From Actinoplanes couchii (GTDB lineage: Bacteria; Actinomycetota; Actinomycetes; Mycobacteriales; Micromonosporaceae), in assembly GCF_016862075.1 (NCBI RefSeq), contig NZ_BOMG01000117.1:1-64000 (forward strand): 64,000 bases of DNA, in the 5' to 3' direction. Below, in pieces: positions 25,571 through 33,973 of this stretch; position 1 is the first letter of the stretch; the number at the start of each line of letters is the position of its first letter. A program made the position numbers and the translations under genes. The notes beneath the pieces are model-generated. The model made no database searches. It was not told the origin of the DNA and saw only the letters and a program-made list of their open reading frames with translations.

Positions 25571-25626
25571 TACCGTGACATGTGCCTGCCCATCCCGCAA
25601 CCGTCCCGACTGACGAGGGAGTCAGA

Positions 25627-27636
25627 GTGAGCACGCTGCTGGAGAGCTACACCGCCGGACGCTGGTTCCGGGCCGCTGACGAGGGCGAACCACTGCTCGA
25701 CGCCACCACCGGCGAGGAGGTCGCCCGGATCTCCAGCCGCGGCCTGGACCTCTCCGCGATGCTCGCCCACGCCCGCGACACCGGCGGTCCCGCGCTGCGG
25801 GCGCTGACCTTCCACCAGCGCGCCGCCGCCCTCAAGGCCGTCGCCAAGCACCTGCTCGCCGGCAAGGACGAGTTCTACGCCCTGTCCGTGCGCACCGGGG
25901 CCACCACCCGCGACACCGCGGTGGACGTCGACGGCGGCATCGGCACCCTGTTCAGTTTCGCCAGCAAAGGCGTCCGGGAGTTGCCGAACGACACCATCGT
26001 GATGGACGGCGCCGTCGAACAACTCGGTAAGGCCGGAACCTTCGTCGGCCGGCACGTGTACACATCCCGGCCCGGTGTCGCCGTGCAGATCAACGCGTTC
26101 AACTTCCCGGTCTGGGGCATGCTGGAGAAACTCGCCCCCGCCTTCCTCGCCGGGCTGCCGAGCATCGTCAAACCGGCCAGCCAGACCGCGTACCTCACCG
26201 AGCTGGTCGTGCGCCGGATCATCGAATCCGGCCTGCTGCCCGAAGGCACCCTGCAATTGATCTCCGGTAGCGCCGGCAGCCTGCTCGACGAGCTGGATCT
26301 GCAGGACTCGGTCGCCTTCACCGGCTCCGCGCACACCGCCGGCATCCTGCGCCGGCACGTCTCGGTGCTCGACGGTGGTGTCCGCCTCGGCGTCGAGGCC
26401 GACTCGCTGAACTGCTCGATCCTCGGCCCCGACGTCCACGTCGACGACCCCGAGTTCGACCTGTTCATCAAGGGTGTGGTCACCGAGATGACGGTCAAGG
26501 CCGGGCAGAAGTGCACCGCGATCCGCCGTGTCATCGTGCCGTCGCAGATCGCCGGCCGGGTCGAGGACGCGCTCGCCGCCCGCCTTTCCCAGATCAACAT
26601 CGGAGACCCCCGCGACCCTGCGGTACGGATGGGCCCGCTCGCGTCCATCGGGCAACGCGATGAGGTCTACAAGGCCGTCGAGTCACTGCGGGCCGGGGCC
26701 GAGATCGTGTCCGGTTCCCTGGCGGAGAACGGCGCCTTCTTCCACCCGCTGGTGCTGCGGGCCACCCCGGGCGCCGTCGAGCCGCACAACGTCGAGCCGT
26801 TCGGGCCGGTCAGCACCGTGATCAGCTACGACGGCCTGGACGAGGCCGTCGCCCTGGCCGCCCGGGGCCGGGGCAGCCTGGTCGCGTCGGTCGCCACCCA
26901 CGACGCGGACGTCGCCCGTACCGTCGTCCTCGGCCTGGCCCCCTGGCACGGCCGGGTGCTGGTGCTCGACCGCGACGACGCCAAGGAGTCCACCGGCCAC
27001 GGCTCCCCGCTGCCGATGCTGGTGCACGGCGGCCCGGGCCGGGCCGGCGGCGGCGAGGAACTCGGCGGGATCCGCGCCGTCCTGCACCACCTGCAGCGCA
27101 CCGCCGTGCAGGCCTCCCCGGACCTGCTCACCGCGGTCACCGGCCAGTGGACCACCGGCGCGGCCCAGCGGGTCGAGGACGTCCACCCGTTCCGCAAGAG
27201 CCTGGCCGAGCTGCGCATCGGCGACACCATCCGGTCCGCGCCGCGCACCGTCAGCCTGGCCGACATCGATCACTTCGCCGAGTTCACCGGTGACACCTTC
27301 TACGCCCACACCGACCCCGAGGCGGCGGCCCGCAACCCGCTGTTCGGCGGCATCGTCGCCCACGGCTACCTGGTGGTGTCGCTAGCCGCCGGCCTGTTCG
27401 TCGACCCGGCGCCCGGCCCGGTGCTGGCCAACTACGGCGTCGACGGGCTGCGGTTCCTGACTCCGGTCAAGGCCGGCGACACCATCGCGGTGACGCTGAC
27501 GGTCAAGCAGATCAAACCCCGCAACAGCGCCGACTACGGCGAGGTCCACTGGGACGCGGTGGTGACGAACCAGAACCAGGAGAAGGTCGCGACGTACGAC
27601 GTCCTGACGCTCGTCGCCAAGACCCAGCCGTCATAA
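25627..27636 (+). CDS. paaZ: Bifunctional oxepin-CoA hydrolase/aldehyde dehydrogenase PaaZ
   Basis: The 669-residue fusion cleaves the oxepin-CoA ring and oxidises the resulting semialdehyde. Residues to about 520 are an aldehyde dehydrogenase with NAFNFPVWG, Glu257 and catalytic Cys296 in AGQKCTAIRR. The last 140 or so are a MaoC-type hydratase with FTGDTFYAHTDPEAA and an FGGIVAHGYL block. GAGGGAG before the GTG at 25627 decides the start over an in-frame ATG at 25582. It is divergent from paaA. Genes for paaG, paaF and paaJ are not in the window. Confidence 0.93.
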   Translation: MSTLLESYTAGRWFRAADEGEPLLDATTGEEVARISSRGLDLSAMLAHARDTGGPALRALTFHQRAAALKAVAKHLLAGKDEFYALSVRTGATTRDTAVDVDGGIGTLFSFASKGVRELPNDTIVMDGAVEQLGKAGTFVGRHVYTSRPGVAVQINAFNFPVWGMLEKLAPAFLAGLPSIVKPASQTAYLTELVVRRIIESGLLPEGTLQLISGSAGSLLDELDLQDSVAFTGSAHTAGILRRHVSVLDGGVRLGVEADSLNCSILGPDVHVDDPEFDLFIKGVVTEMTVKAGQKCTAIRRVIVPSQIAGRVEDALAARLSQINIGDPRDPAVRMGPLASIGQRDEVYKAVESLRAGAEIVSGSLAENGAFFHPLVLRATPGAVEPHNVEPFGPVSTVISYDGLDEAVALAARGRGSLVASVATHDADVARTVVLGLAPWHGRVLVLDRDDAKESTGHGSPLPMLVHGGPGRAGGGEELGGIRAVLHHLQRTAVQASPDLLTAVTGQWTTGAAQRVEDVHPFRKSLAELRIGDTIRSAPRTVSLADIDHFAEFTGDTFYAHTDPEAAARNPLFGGIVAHGYLVVSLAAGLFVDPAPGPVLANYGVDGLRFLTPVKAGDTIAVTLTVKQIKPRNSADYGEVHWDAVVTNQNQEKVATYDVLTLVAKTQPS

Positions 27637-27646
27637 TGACGCGGAG

Positions 27647-28168
27647 ATGTCAGACGATTTGATGAGCATCGCCCGGCGCCGGTTCCCGTGCGGAACCCGG
27701 GTCCGCGGAACCGTGTCGGGTTTCCCGGCCGGCGTCGGGGCGGCCGGGGCGTCGATCGACCTCGGCGGCCCGCTGCCCGGCTGGGTGGATCTCCTGCTGC
27801 TGCCCGAGGAGGCGGCCGGCTGGCCACCGGTCGGCCGGTCGGGTTTCTTCGAGATCCTGCAACACCGCGACCACGAGATCCGCCTGTTCCCCCTGGACGC
27901 GGGGATGCGCAGTCTCCGGTGCCGGTACTCGGACATCACCGGGCCGGAGTGGGCGGCGCTCAGTGCCCGCCGCCCGGTCGGCTCCACCGTCGAGGCGACG
28001 GTGGAGCACGTCTACACGGGCAACCGCGAGTACTCGGTGAGGTACGCCGACGGCTGGGAGACCGTGGAGTACGACGGCGTCCCACTTTCGCCTGGCACAC
28101 CGGTCCGTCTCGTCGTCGAGCGCCAGTCGGAGTGGACCCGCCGCCTGATCCTGCGGCTCGCCTCGTGA
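27647..28168 (+). CDS. Hypothetical protein with S1/OB-like folds
   Basis: The 173-residue protein has two stretches that look like small beta barrels: GTRVRGTVSGFPAGVGAAGA followed by WVDLLLLPE, and later VGSTVEATVEHVYTGNREYSV. This pattern (G-x-x-V-x-G-T-V ... G-x-V-D) recalls S1-like OB folds, but the match is by eye. It starts 10 bases after paaZ and its stop overlaps the next ATG (TGATG), so it belongs to a two-gene unit. No link to phenylacetate metabolism is evident. Confidence 0.55.
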   Translation: MSDDLMSIARRRFPCGTRVRGTVSGFPAGVGAAGASIDLGGPLPGWVDLLLLPEEAAGWPPVGRSGFFEILQHRDHEIRLFPLDAGMRSLRCRYSDITGPEWAALSARRPVGSTVEATVEHVYTGNREYSVRYADGWETVEYDGVPLSPGTPVRLVVERQSEWTRRLILRLAS

Positions 28169-28875
28169 TGGAGCCGTCGGCCATCCTCGACCAGCTCGAC
28201 GCGGTGCGGTTCTTCCCGGAGCCGGGAGACGTACGGAGCTATCAGGTCGCGGAGCGGCTGCATGCCTTCAGCGACGGGCAGACCCGGTGGGCGCTGATCA
28301 TCGAGTTCGCCGGGTACAACCCGCGGGCGTCGAATCTGGTCGACCAACTGCGCATCTTCGGCAACTGCGTCACCGCCGACGACTGGCAGTTGATCCGGCG
28401 GATCGAGAACGTCGAGGAGGCCTTCGACCGCGAGGAGTGGCCGCTGCAATACCAGGGCGCACCGCTGCGGATCCGGGGCCGGCTCATCACGCCGGAGCCC
28501 GGCGGGCCCTGTAGACCCGAGGAGGTGATGCGGCAGGTTCCCCGGGACCTGCTGCTCGCCGACGAGCAGGAGTTGCGGCGTTGGGTTCCGGCGGACCTTC
28601 CCGAGGTGTTGCGCCTGGACGAGTGGCATCACACCCCGCTGTGGCCGTACCGCGACAAGTCGGCCGACCGGGCGGCGATCCGCGCCTTCCTCGGCTGGTC
28701 GGACGACGTCCATCCCGACCTACCGCCGGCGCGTAGCGAAGGGGTCGCCGTCTCCGACATCGAGACATACCGGCAGGTGGCGGACGTGCTGGCGACCGGC
28801 GACAGCTCCCGCTACCGCCCGGCGCTGCCCCCGAACACGCACTGGAGGAACTGGCCGGCGACCGGCTCGATCTGA
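28168..28875 (+). CDS. Hypothetical protein, DUF7003-like
   Basis: The 235-residue soluble protein opens with SAILDQLDAVRFFPEPGDVR, then RWALIIEFAGYNPRASN and RIFGNCV. This arrangement resembles uncharacterised actinobacterial DUF7003-type proteins. Several conserved-looking Trp, Cys and Pro residues follow, with no catalytic motif I can name. It is translationally coupled to the upstream S1-like gene through TGATG. A much longer open frame from 27688 is a shadow of that gene. Confidence 0.5.
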   Translation: MEPSAILDQLDAVRFFPEPGDVRSYQVAERLHAFSDGQTRWALIIEFAGYNPRASNLVDQLRIFGNCVTADDWQLIRRIENVEEAFDREEWPLQYQGAPLRIRGRLITPEPGGPCRPEEVMRQVPRDLLLADEQELRRWVPADLPEVLRLDEWHHTPLWPYRDKSADRAAIRAFLGWSDDVHPDLPPARSEGVAVSDIETYRQVADVLATGDSSRYRPALPPNTHWRNWPATGSI

Positions 28876-28953
28876 GACCAGGCCTCCCTCCATCATGTGG
28901 ACGGCTCGTGGCCTTCCCGTGCCGGGCGTTCACGACGAGAAGAGGAGCCGGCG

Positions 28954-29547
28954 ATGCCGCAGCCCGAACCGGCGCCCCGGGGGCGCGGCCGGCGGCCCAC
29001 CGGCGAGGTGCGCGCCGACGTGCTGCACGCGGCCGGCGCGATGGTCCTGTCCGAGGGCATCGCCCAGCTGACCTTCGAACGGGTGTCCAAGGCATCCGGC
29101 GTCAGCAAGACGACCCTGTACAAGATGTGGCCGTCCCCGGGAGTCCTGGCCCTGGACGCCTACTTCCACGCGGTGGCCGACACCCTGGCCTTCGACGACG
29201 ACGGCGACATCCGCAGCGATCTGCTGCGCCAGCTGCACTCGTTCGCCCGGCTGATGCGCACCCCCGGCGGCCGCGCGCTGCTGGAATTCATCGGGGCGTC
29301 GCAGAGCGATCCGGCTCTGGCCAGGTCGTTCCGGGAGCTGTACTCGGGCGGCCGGCGGGCCTTGGCCTACGAACGACTGGCCAAGGCCCAGTCCCGCGGT
29401 GAGATCCGGCCCGACGTGGACGTCCGGGTCCTGGTCGACCAGCTGTGGGGCGCGATCTACCACCGCCTACTGGTCCCGGACGAGCCGGTGACCGACGAGT
29501 TCGTAGAGGCCTTGGTGACCAACCTCTTCACCGGCATCAGCACCTGA
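28954..29547 (+). CDS. TetR/AcrR-family regulator
   Basis: The 197-residue protein has an RGRGRRPTGEV N-terminal arm, the helix-turn-helix (LTFERVSKASGVSKTTLYKMW) and a helical C-terminal domain of the TetR_C type. GAGGAG before the ATG at 28954 decides the start against an upstream ATG at 28897. No divergent partner or obvious operator is beside it, so the target is unknown. Confidence 0.85.
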   Translation: MPQPEPAPRGRGRRPTGEVRADVLHAAGAMVLSEGIAQLTFERVSKASGVSKTTLYKMWPSPGVLALDAYFHAVADTLAFDDDGDIRSDLLRQLHSFARLMRTPGGRALLEFIGASQSDPALARSFRELYSGGRRALAYERLAKAQSRGEIRPDVDVRVLVDQLWGAIYHRLLVPDEPVTDEFVEALVTNLFTGIST

Positions 29548-29571
29548 CCCGCGCCAGACCGGGTCGACGTT

Positions 29572-30171
29572 CTAGCTGTTCCCGAGACCCAGGACGTCGC
29601 CGTGGACGATGGCTGCCTGGTCGTCGCGGATGACGACGAAGTCGTGCCGGTCGCCCTCCTCGGCGATGACCTTGGAGTAGCGCTCCTCCCGGCCTCGGTT
29701 CGCATGGGGCAGTGGATAGAACGACACGAGTTCCAGGCCGGCGGTGTCGTTCACCCGTCCCGGATCGTCGTCGCCGCGATAGCGTTCGAGGTCCGGCGCC
29801 GCGAGCAGGGCACCGGCAGAGATTCCCGCGTAGGCGAGTCGTCCCGAGGTGACGTCCTGTCTGACGGCGTGGAGGAAGCCGCTTCGTTGCGCGTGTTCGA
29901 GCAGGAAGATCGGATATCCGCCGGTGACGAACACCAGATCCGCGCCGGCCAGGACCGCCTGCACCTGTTCGGGCGTGGCGGACTCGAGGTCGAAACGGTG
30001 CACGGACAGGCCCTCGGCCGTCATCGCCGCCTCGGCCACGTCGACCCACGGCGTTGCCGGCATCGGGTTGCCTGCCGTCGGGACGAGAACCGCTCGCCCG
30101 GGTCGGCGGGTCAGGCCGTCGAGCCAGCTCCCCAGCGCACCGAGGCCCTGACTGCCGAGAAAGAGATCCAT
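29572..30171 (-). CDS. Peptidase E-like (S51) protein
   Basis: The 199-residue protein resembles peptidase E/cyanophycinase-like class I glutamine-amidotransferase folds. It has a strand-loop DLVFVTGGYPIFLLEHA followed by the nucleophile elbow YAGISAGALLAAPDLE, where Ser is the likely nucleophile, and late His residues (PLPHAN, HDF). Family members cleave Asp-X dipeptides or related substrates. It converges with the TetR gene and stands alone. Confidence 0.75.
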   Translation of the reverse strand: MDLFLGSQGLGALGSWLDGLTRRPGRAVLVPTAGNPMPATPWVDVAEAAMTAEGLSVHRFDLESATPEQVQAVLAGADLVFVTGGYPIFLLEHAQRSGFLHAVRQDVTSGRLAYAGISAGALLAAPDLERYRGDDDPGRVNDTAGLELVSFYPLPHANRGREERYSKVIAEEGDRHDFVVIRDDQAAIVHGDVLGLGNS

Positions 30172-30224
30172 CGCGCCAGTATCACCGACCGGCCAACCTC
30201 AGCCGATCCGCTGCTCCCGCGAGG

Positions 30225-31076
30225 TCACAGCGCGAAGCGTTCGGCCAGCGCTGACATCTCGGCCTGCTGTTCGGCCCAGTCCGTCGAGGTCACGTTGACC
30301 ACCACCCGGGTCACACCCTCGGCGGCCAGTGCCTCCGCCCGGTCCCGGGTGATCGCGATCGAGGCCCATCTCGTGTATTCCAGCGCGCCGGGGTCACGAC
30401 CGGCCGCCGCGGCCTCGGACCGGGCGAGATCGAGCTGGGCAGCGCGCTCCTGCGGGCTCAGCATCCCGCCCGGGAAATAGCCGTCGCCGCGTTGCCCGGC
30501 CCGGCGGGCGGCGGCCCGGCTGGATCCGCCGACGTGAATCGGCAGGGTTGGCACGCCGTACGGTTTGGGGAAGCTGCACAACCCGTCGAAGTCGAAGAAC
30601 TCGCCGTGGAAACCGACGCCCTCCACCCCACCGGACCACAGCAGGCGCAGCACGTCGATCGCCTCGTCGGCGCGCCGGCCCCGCGACCGGAAGTCGACAC
30701 CGACCGCCCGCGCCTCGCCGGGCAGGCTGCCCAGCCCCACGGTCAGCAACCGCATGCGCCCCCGGGACAGCACATCGACGGTGGCGAGACGCTTGGCCAG
30801 CACGACCGGATGCTGGTACGGCACCAGCAGCACACCGGTACCGAGCAGGATCCGGCTGGTCGCGGCGGCCACAAAACTCAGCGCGTCGAGCGGGTCGACC
30901 AGCGGCAGGTCCGGCGGGAACTCCATCGACCCGAGCATCGCCCCGCGGTACAACACCACATGCTCGGGCATGTACAGCGCCTCGAAACCACATGCCTCCG
31001 CATGGCGCGCAAAAGCGATCAGGTGCTCAGGATCCACGCCGAGCGAACCGGTGCTGTAACTGATGGCGAACTTCAC
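30225..31076 (-). CDS. LLM-class, probably F420-dependent oxidoreductase
   Basis: The 283-residue TIM-barrel protein carries the luciferase-like pattern: CGFEALYMPEHVVL, then ATSRILLGTGVLLVPYQHPVVLAKRLATVD, RLLTVGLGSLPGE, and LPIHVGGSSRAAARRAGQRGDGYFP. It fits the F420-dependent branch common in actinobacteria better than the FMN branch. The GTG at 31076 is used. Substrate unknown. The 250 bases upstream, to 31326, show no gene and no clear repeat. Confidence 0.8.
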   Translation of the reverse strand: MKFAISYSTGSLGVDPEHLIAFARHAEACGFEALYMPEHVVLYRGAMLGSMEFPPDLPLVDPLDALSFVAAATSRILLGTGVLLVPYQHPVVLAKRLATVDVLSRGRMRLLTVGLGSLPGEARAVGVDFRSRGRRADEAIDVLRLLWSGGVEGVGFHGEFFDFDGLCSFPKPYGVPTLPIHVGGSSRAAARRAGQRGDGYFPGGMLSPQERAAQLDLARSEAAAAGRDPGALEYTRWASIAITRDRAEALAAEGVTRVVVNVTSTDWAEQQAEMSALAERFAL

Positions 31077-31326
31077 GACCGGGCTCCATGCTCACGAGGT
31101 ACGGGACGCCCGGCACGTTAAAGGTTGACGTCGGTGTCAGGGCAAGCAGGCGCCCCGTCTTTGATAGGTTTCGTCGCAGTGAGCCGGTCCGAGCAACCCT
31201 TGTGGGACAGCGCGGCTACGGGGAGCGGGCACTGGTAGGTCCCCGGAGCGATCCCGGGACTGAATATGGGACACCACGACCCGCTCCCCGCCGCCGCGAG
31301 GGGCGTTGCCGGGCCTAAGATCGTTC

Positions 31327-31673
31327 GTGACTTCCGAGATCCCGCCTCTGACGCCGGCCCACCTCGCAGTGGAACTCGACGACATGGACGGCCTGCGCCG
31401 GCTCCTGGACGAAGGGCCGACATCGAAGATCCCAATTTCCAGGGAATGACGCTGCTGATTCATGCCGTGGACGGCGAGGGTGACGGTGCGGTGCAGACCG
31501 GAACGCCGGCTCATGTCGATATGACGGCGTTTCTGCTGGCGCGGGGAGCCGACCCGCATGCCGCCATGCACGATGGCGGGACGGCGTTGAGTCTCGCCCG
31601 GCGGTACGGGCATTGGCTCGCGGTGGAACTGTTGGAGGCCTGGGCGCTACGGCACCCGTCGACAGCCGAGTAG
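31327..31673 (+). pseudogene. Ankyrin-repeat protein with one frameshift
   Basis: From the GTG at 31327 the frame reads ankyrin-like sequence (LTPAHLAVELDDMDGLRRLLDEG) and then breaks. The frame beginning DIEDPNFQGMTLLIHAVDGEGDG continues it through AFLLARGADPHAAMHDGGTAL and LARRYGHWLAVELLEAW to a stop at 31673. One G missing from GAAGGGCC at 31412-31418 would restore D-E-G-A-D-I-E and give a protein of about 116 residues with three repeats. Either a true recent frameshift or a base error; the rest of both frames is intact. Confidence 0.65.
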
Positions 31674-31717
31674 CTGAGATCCCGGCGGTGCGGCAGGGTC
31701 AGTCGTGCTCCGTCGTA

Positions 31718-31732
31718 CGAAATCTAGTTTCG
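31718..31732 (+). promoter_or_regulatory. Possible operator before the XRE/MmyB gene
   Basis: CGAAA and TTTCG form 5-bp arms around TCTAG, 26 bases before the GTG of the regulator. The region is unusually AT-rich. It may be the promoter and autoregulatory site; the support is only the small dyad. Confidence 0.3.
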
Positions 31733-31757
31733 AATTTTAAGTAGGTAGGATCTCGGG

Positions 31758-32603
31758 GTGAGTGAGACCGAGCCCCGCGCCCTGCTGGCGGATTTTCTCC
31801 GGGCCCGGCGGGAAGCGTTGCAGCCGGAGGACGTCGGGTTGCCGCGGGGGCCTCGGCGCCGGGCCGGTGGGTTGCGGCGGGAAGAGGTCGCGATGCTGGC
31901 CGGCATGTCGGCCGACTACTACAGCCGGCTCGAGCAGAAGCGCGGGCCGATGCCGTCCGAGCAGATCCTGACCGCGGTGGCCCGGACGTTGCGGCTGCGG
32001 GCGGGGGAGACGGAGCATCTGTTCGCGCTGGCGGGGCATGCGGCGCCGCGGCGGGCGCTGCCGGACGAGCGGGTCGGTACGGCGGTCCGGCACATCGCGG
32101 AGCGGCTCGCCGACACCCCGGCGATCGTGTTCTCCCGGTTCGGTGAGGCGCTGTTGCAGACTCCGGCGGCGAAGGCCCTGTTCGGTGACTACACCCGGTT
32201 CACCGGCATGTCGCGGTACCTGGTGTACCGCTTCTTCACCGATCCGCGGCAGCGTGCTCTCTATCCGCCGGAGGATCTGGACGTGCGTGGCCGGGTGTTC
32301 ACCGTGGACCTGCGCACCGCGTACACCGCTGATCCGACAAGCGTCGCCGGGGAGATCGTCGACGCGCTGCTGGCGGAGAGCCCGGAGTTCGCCGAGGTGT
32401 GGCGGCGGCACGAGGTGGACTTCAACCACGACCGTGACCTCAAGCGGTACCGGCATCCGGAGCTGGGGGAGTTCGAGTTGTACAGCCGCTGGCTGGTGGA
32501 TCCGGAGGCGGGCCAGGATCTGCTGGTCTTCATGGCCGAACCGGGCTCGCCGAGTGAGGCGAAGCTGCGTCAGCTGATCCATGTTCTCCCGGACCATGGA
32601 TAA
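31758..32603 (+). CDS. XRE-MmyB (MltR-type) transcription regulator
   Basis: The 281-residue protein has an XRE helix-turn-helix (LRREEVAMLAGMSADYYSRLEQ) followed by a PAS-like MmyB ligand-binding domain (ADTPAIVFSRFGEALLQTPAAKALFGD, ending YSRWLVDPEAGQDLLVFMAEPG). Members of this actinobacterial family often stand beside short-chain or quinone-type reductases and are thought to sense fatty-acid-like ligands. Here a degraded second MmyB domain follows, then a quinone oxidoreductase with a two-operator promoter, which makes this a candidate regulator of that promoter. Confidence 0.85.
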   Translation: MSETEPRALLADFLRARREALQPEDVGLPRGPRRRAGGLRREEVAMLAGMSADYYSRLEQKRGPMPSEQILTAVARTLRLRAGETEHLFALAGHAAPRRALPDERVGTAVRHIAERLADTPAIVFSRFGEALLQTPAAKALFGDYTRFTGMSRYLVYRFFTDPRQRALYPPEDLDVRGRVFTVDLRTAYTADPTSVAGEIVDALLAESPEFAEVWRRHEVDFNHDRDLKRYRHPELGEFELYSRWLVDPEAGQDLLVFMAEPGSPSEAKLRQLIHVLPDHG

Positions 32604-32639
32604 CCGAGACATTCCTGCGCCCGCGGTCTTCCGCCACGC

Positions 32640-32900
32640 TTGACCGGTCGGACCGGGGAGGCGGTGAGTGGTGTGGATCGGGTCAGTCCGACCCTGCGGC
32701 TCGTCGTCGACCATCTGCCGGACTGTCCGGTGATGGTGTTCTCCCGGTCCGGTGCGGTGCTGTGGCGCAACGGCCCGGCGGTCGCCCTGTTCGGCGACGG
32801 TGGGGTGGAGGTCCTGGACCGGCGCGGTGATCTGGCGTCGTACCGCCGCCAGGTTCTGGTCGATCCGGTGGAGGGCCAGATCCTGCTGATCCTGATCTGA
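32640..32900 (+). pseudogene. Degraded second MmyB ligand-binding domain
   Basis: The 86-residue frame begins in SPTLRLVVDHLPDCPVMVFSRSGAVL, then WRNGPAVALFGDGG, which aligns with the start of the MmyB domain of the preceding gene. It ends with LVDPVEGQILLILI, aligning with the end of that domain. The middle 90 or so residues and the whole helix-turn-helix are gone. TTG 32640 or GTG 32664 could start it (GGGGAGG precedes the latter). It is probably a decayed regulator with an internal deletion, though a minimal expressed ligand-binding piece cannot be excluded. Confidence 0.55.
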
Positions 32901-32954
32901 GGCCGGGGTCAGGCAAAACCGCAGGCGTGAGGCCCGGGTCACACCGCGCTCAAC

Positions 32955-33007
32955 TTGCTTCGAATTCGAAGCGTGCTACGGTTCAGAAGTGCTTCGAAAA
33001 CGAAGCA
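32955..33007 (+). promoter_or_regulatory. Promoter with two dyad operators (copy 2)
   Basis: TGCTTCGAATTCGAAGCG (32956-32973) and TGCTTCGAAAACGAAGCA (32990-33007) start 34 bp apart, exactly as at 3073/3107. A TTGCTT -35 (32955-32960) and TACGGT -10 (32977-32982), with 16-bp spacing, repeat the layout there. The dyads are conserved while the bases between them vary, which marks them as protein-binding sites. Confidence 0.7.
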
Positions 33008-33035
33008 CTTAGGTTGAAGAGGGAAGAGAATCGCC

Positions 33036-33959
33036 ATGAAGGCAGTGCGTTTCCACGAGTACGGCACCCCCGAGGTCCTGCGCTACGAGGACGCCGACCA
33101 GCCCGTCCCCGGCGCCGGTGAGATCCGGATCCGGGTGGCGGCGACGTCGTTCAACCCGGTCGAGGGCAACATTCGGGCCGGGTTCATGCAGGGCCCGATC
33201 CCGGTGGCCATGCCGCACACCCCGGGCATCGACATCGCCGGCACGGTCGACGCCCTCGGCGACGGCGTGACCGGCTTCGCGATCGGGGACCGGGTGATCG
33301 GCGCCCTGCCGCTGACCAGCCCGGGCGCCGCCGCCGAGTTCGTCGTCGCCCCGGCCGCGATCCTGACGGCCGCCCCCACGAGCGTCCCGCTGGAGGACGT
33401 CGCCGGCCTGCCGCTGGTCGGCCTCACCGCCTGGCAGGCCCTGTTCGACCACGCGAAGCTGACCACCGGCCAGCGGGTGCTGATCAACGGCGCGGGCGGT
33501 GTCGTCGGTGGCTACGCGGTGCAGCTGGCCAAGAACGCCGGGGCGTACGTGATCGCCACCACCGGATCGCGCAGCGCCGACCAGGCCAAGGCCGCGGGCG
33601 CCGACGAGGTCCACGCCGCCGGTCTGCCCGAGCTGGCCGAGCCGGTCGACGTGGTGCTCAACCTCGCGGCGGTCGACCCGGAGCAGCTGGCCGCCACCGC
33701 CGCCCTGATCCGCGACGGTGGTGTGGCGGTGAACACGACGGTGTGGATGCCCGCGCCGGCCGACGAGGCCCGCGGCGTACGCGGCATCAATCTCTTCTTT
33801 CGTCCCGACGGCGACCAGCTCGCCCAGCTGGTGACGCTGCTCGACACCGGCAAGCTGCGCCTGGCCACCACCCGGCGGGTGCCGCTGGCCGACCTGGCCC
33901 GGATCCACACCGAGGTCGCCACCGCCCCGGTCAACGGCAAGATCGTCTTCACGGTTTAA
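33036..33959 (+). CDS. NADP-dependent quinone oxidoreductase-like (paralogue)
   Basis: The 307-residue zinc-free MDR protein is very like that of 3144 through its whole length, including the identical start MKAVRFHEYG and the loop INGAGGVVGGYAVQLAKNAGA. It ends 15 bases before an Old Yellow Enzyme gene, and both probably form one operon under the two-operator promoter. Reduction of quinones or electrophilic enones fits this pairing. The close similarity of promoter and protein points to duplication of a unit; the downstream partner differs between the two sites. Confidence 0.86.
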   Translation: MKAVRFHEYGTPEVLRYEDADQPVPGAGEIRIRVAATSFNPVEGNIRAGFMQGPIPVAMPHTPGIDIAGTVDALGDGVTGFAIGDRVIGALPLTSPGAAAEFVVAPAAILTAAPTSVPLEDVAGLPLVGLTAWQALFDHAKLTTGQRVLINGAGGVVGGYAVQLAKNAGAYVIATTGSRSADQAKAAGADEVHAAGLPELAEPVDVVLNLAAVDPEQLAATAALIRDGGVAVNTTVWMPAPADEARGVRGINLFFRPDGDQLAQLVTLLDTGKLRLATTRRVPLADLARIHTEVATAPVNGKIVFTV

Positions 33960-33973
33960 TCGAAGGAATCGAC

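Noticed and set aside
25552..26655. Minus-strand ORF of 367 codons inside paaZ
   Set aside because: Antisense to paaZ, whose catalytic motifs are intact; composition is typical of a shadow frame.
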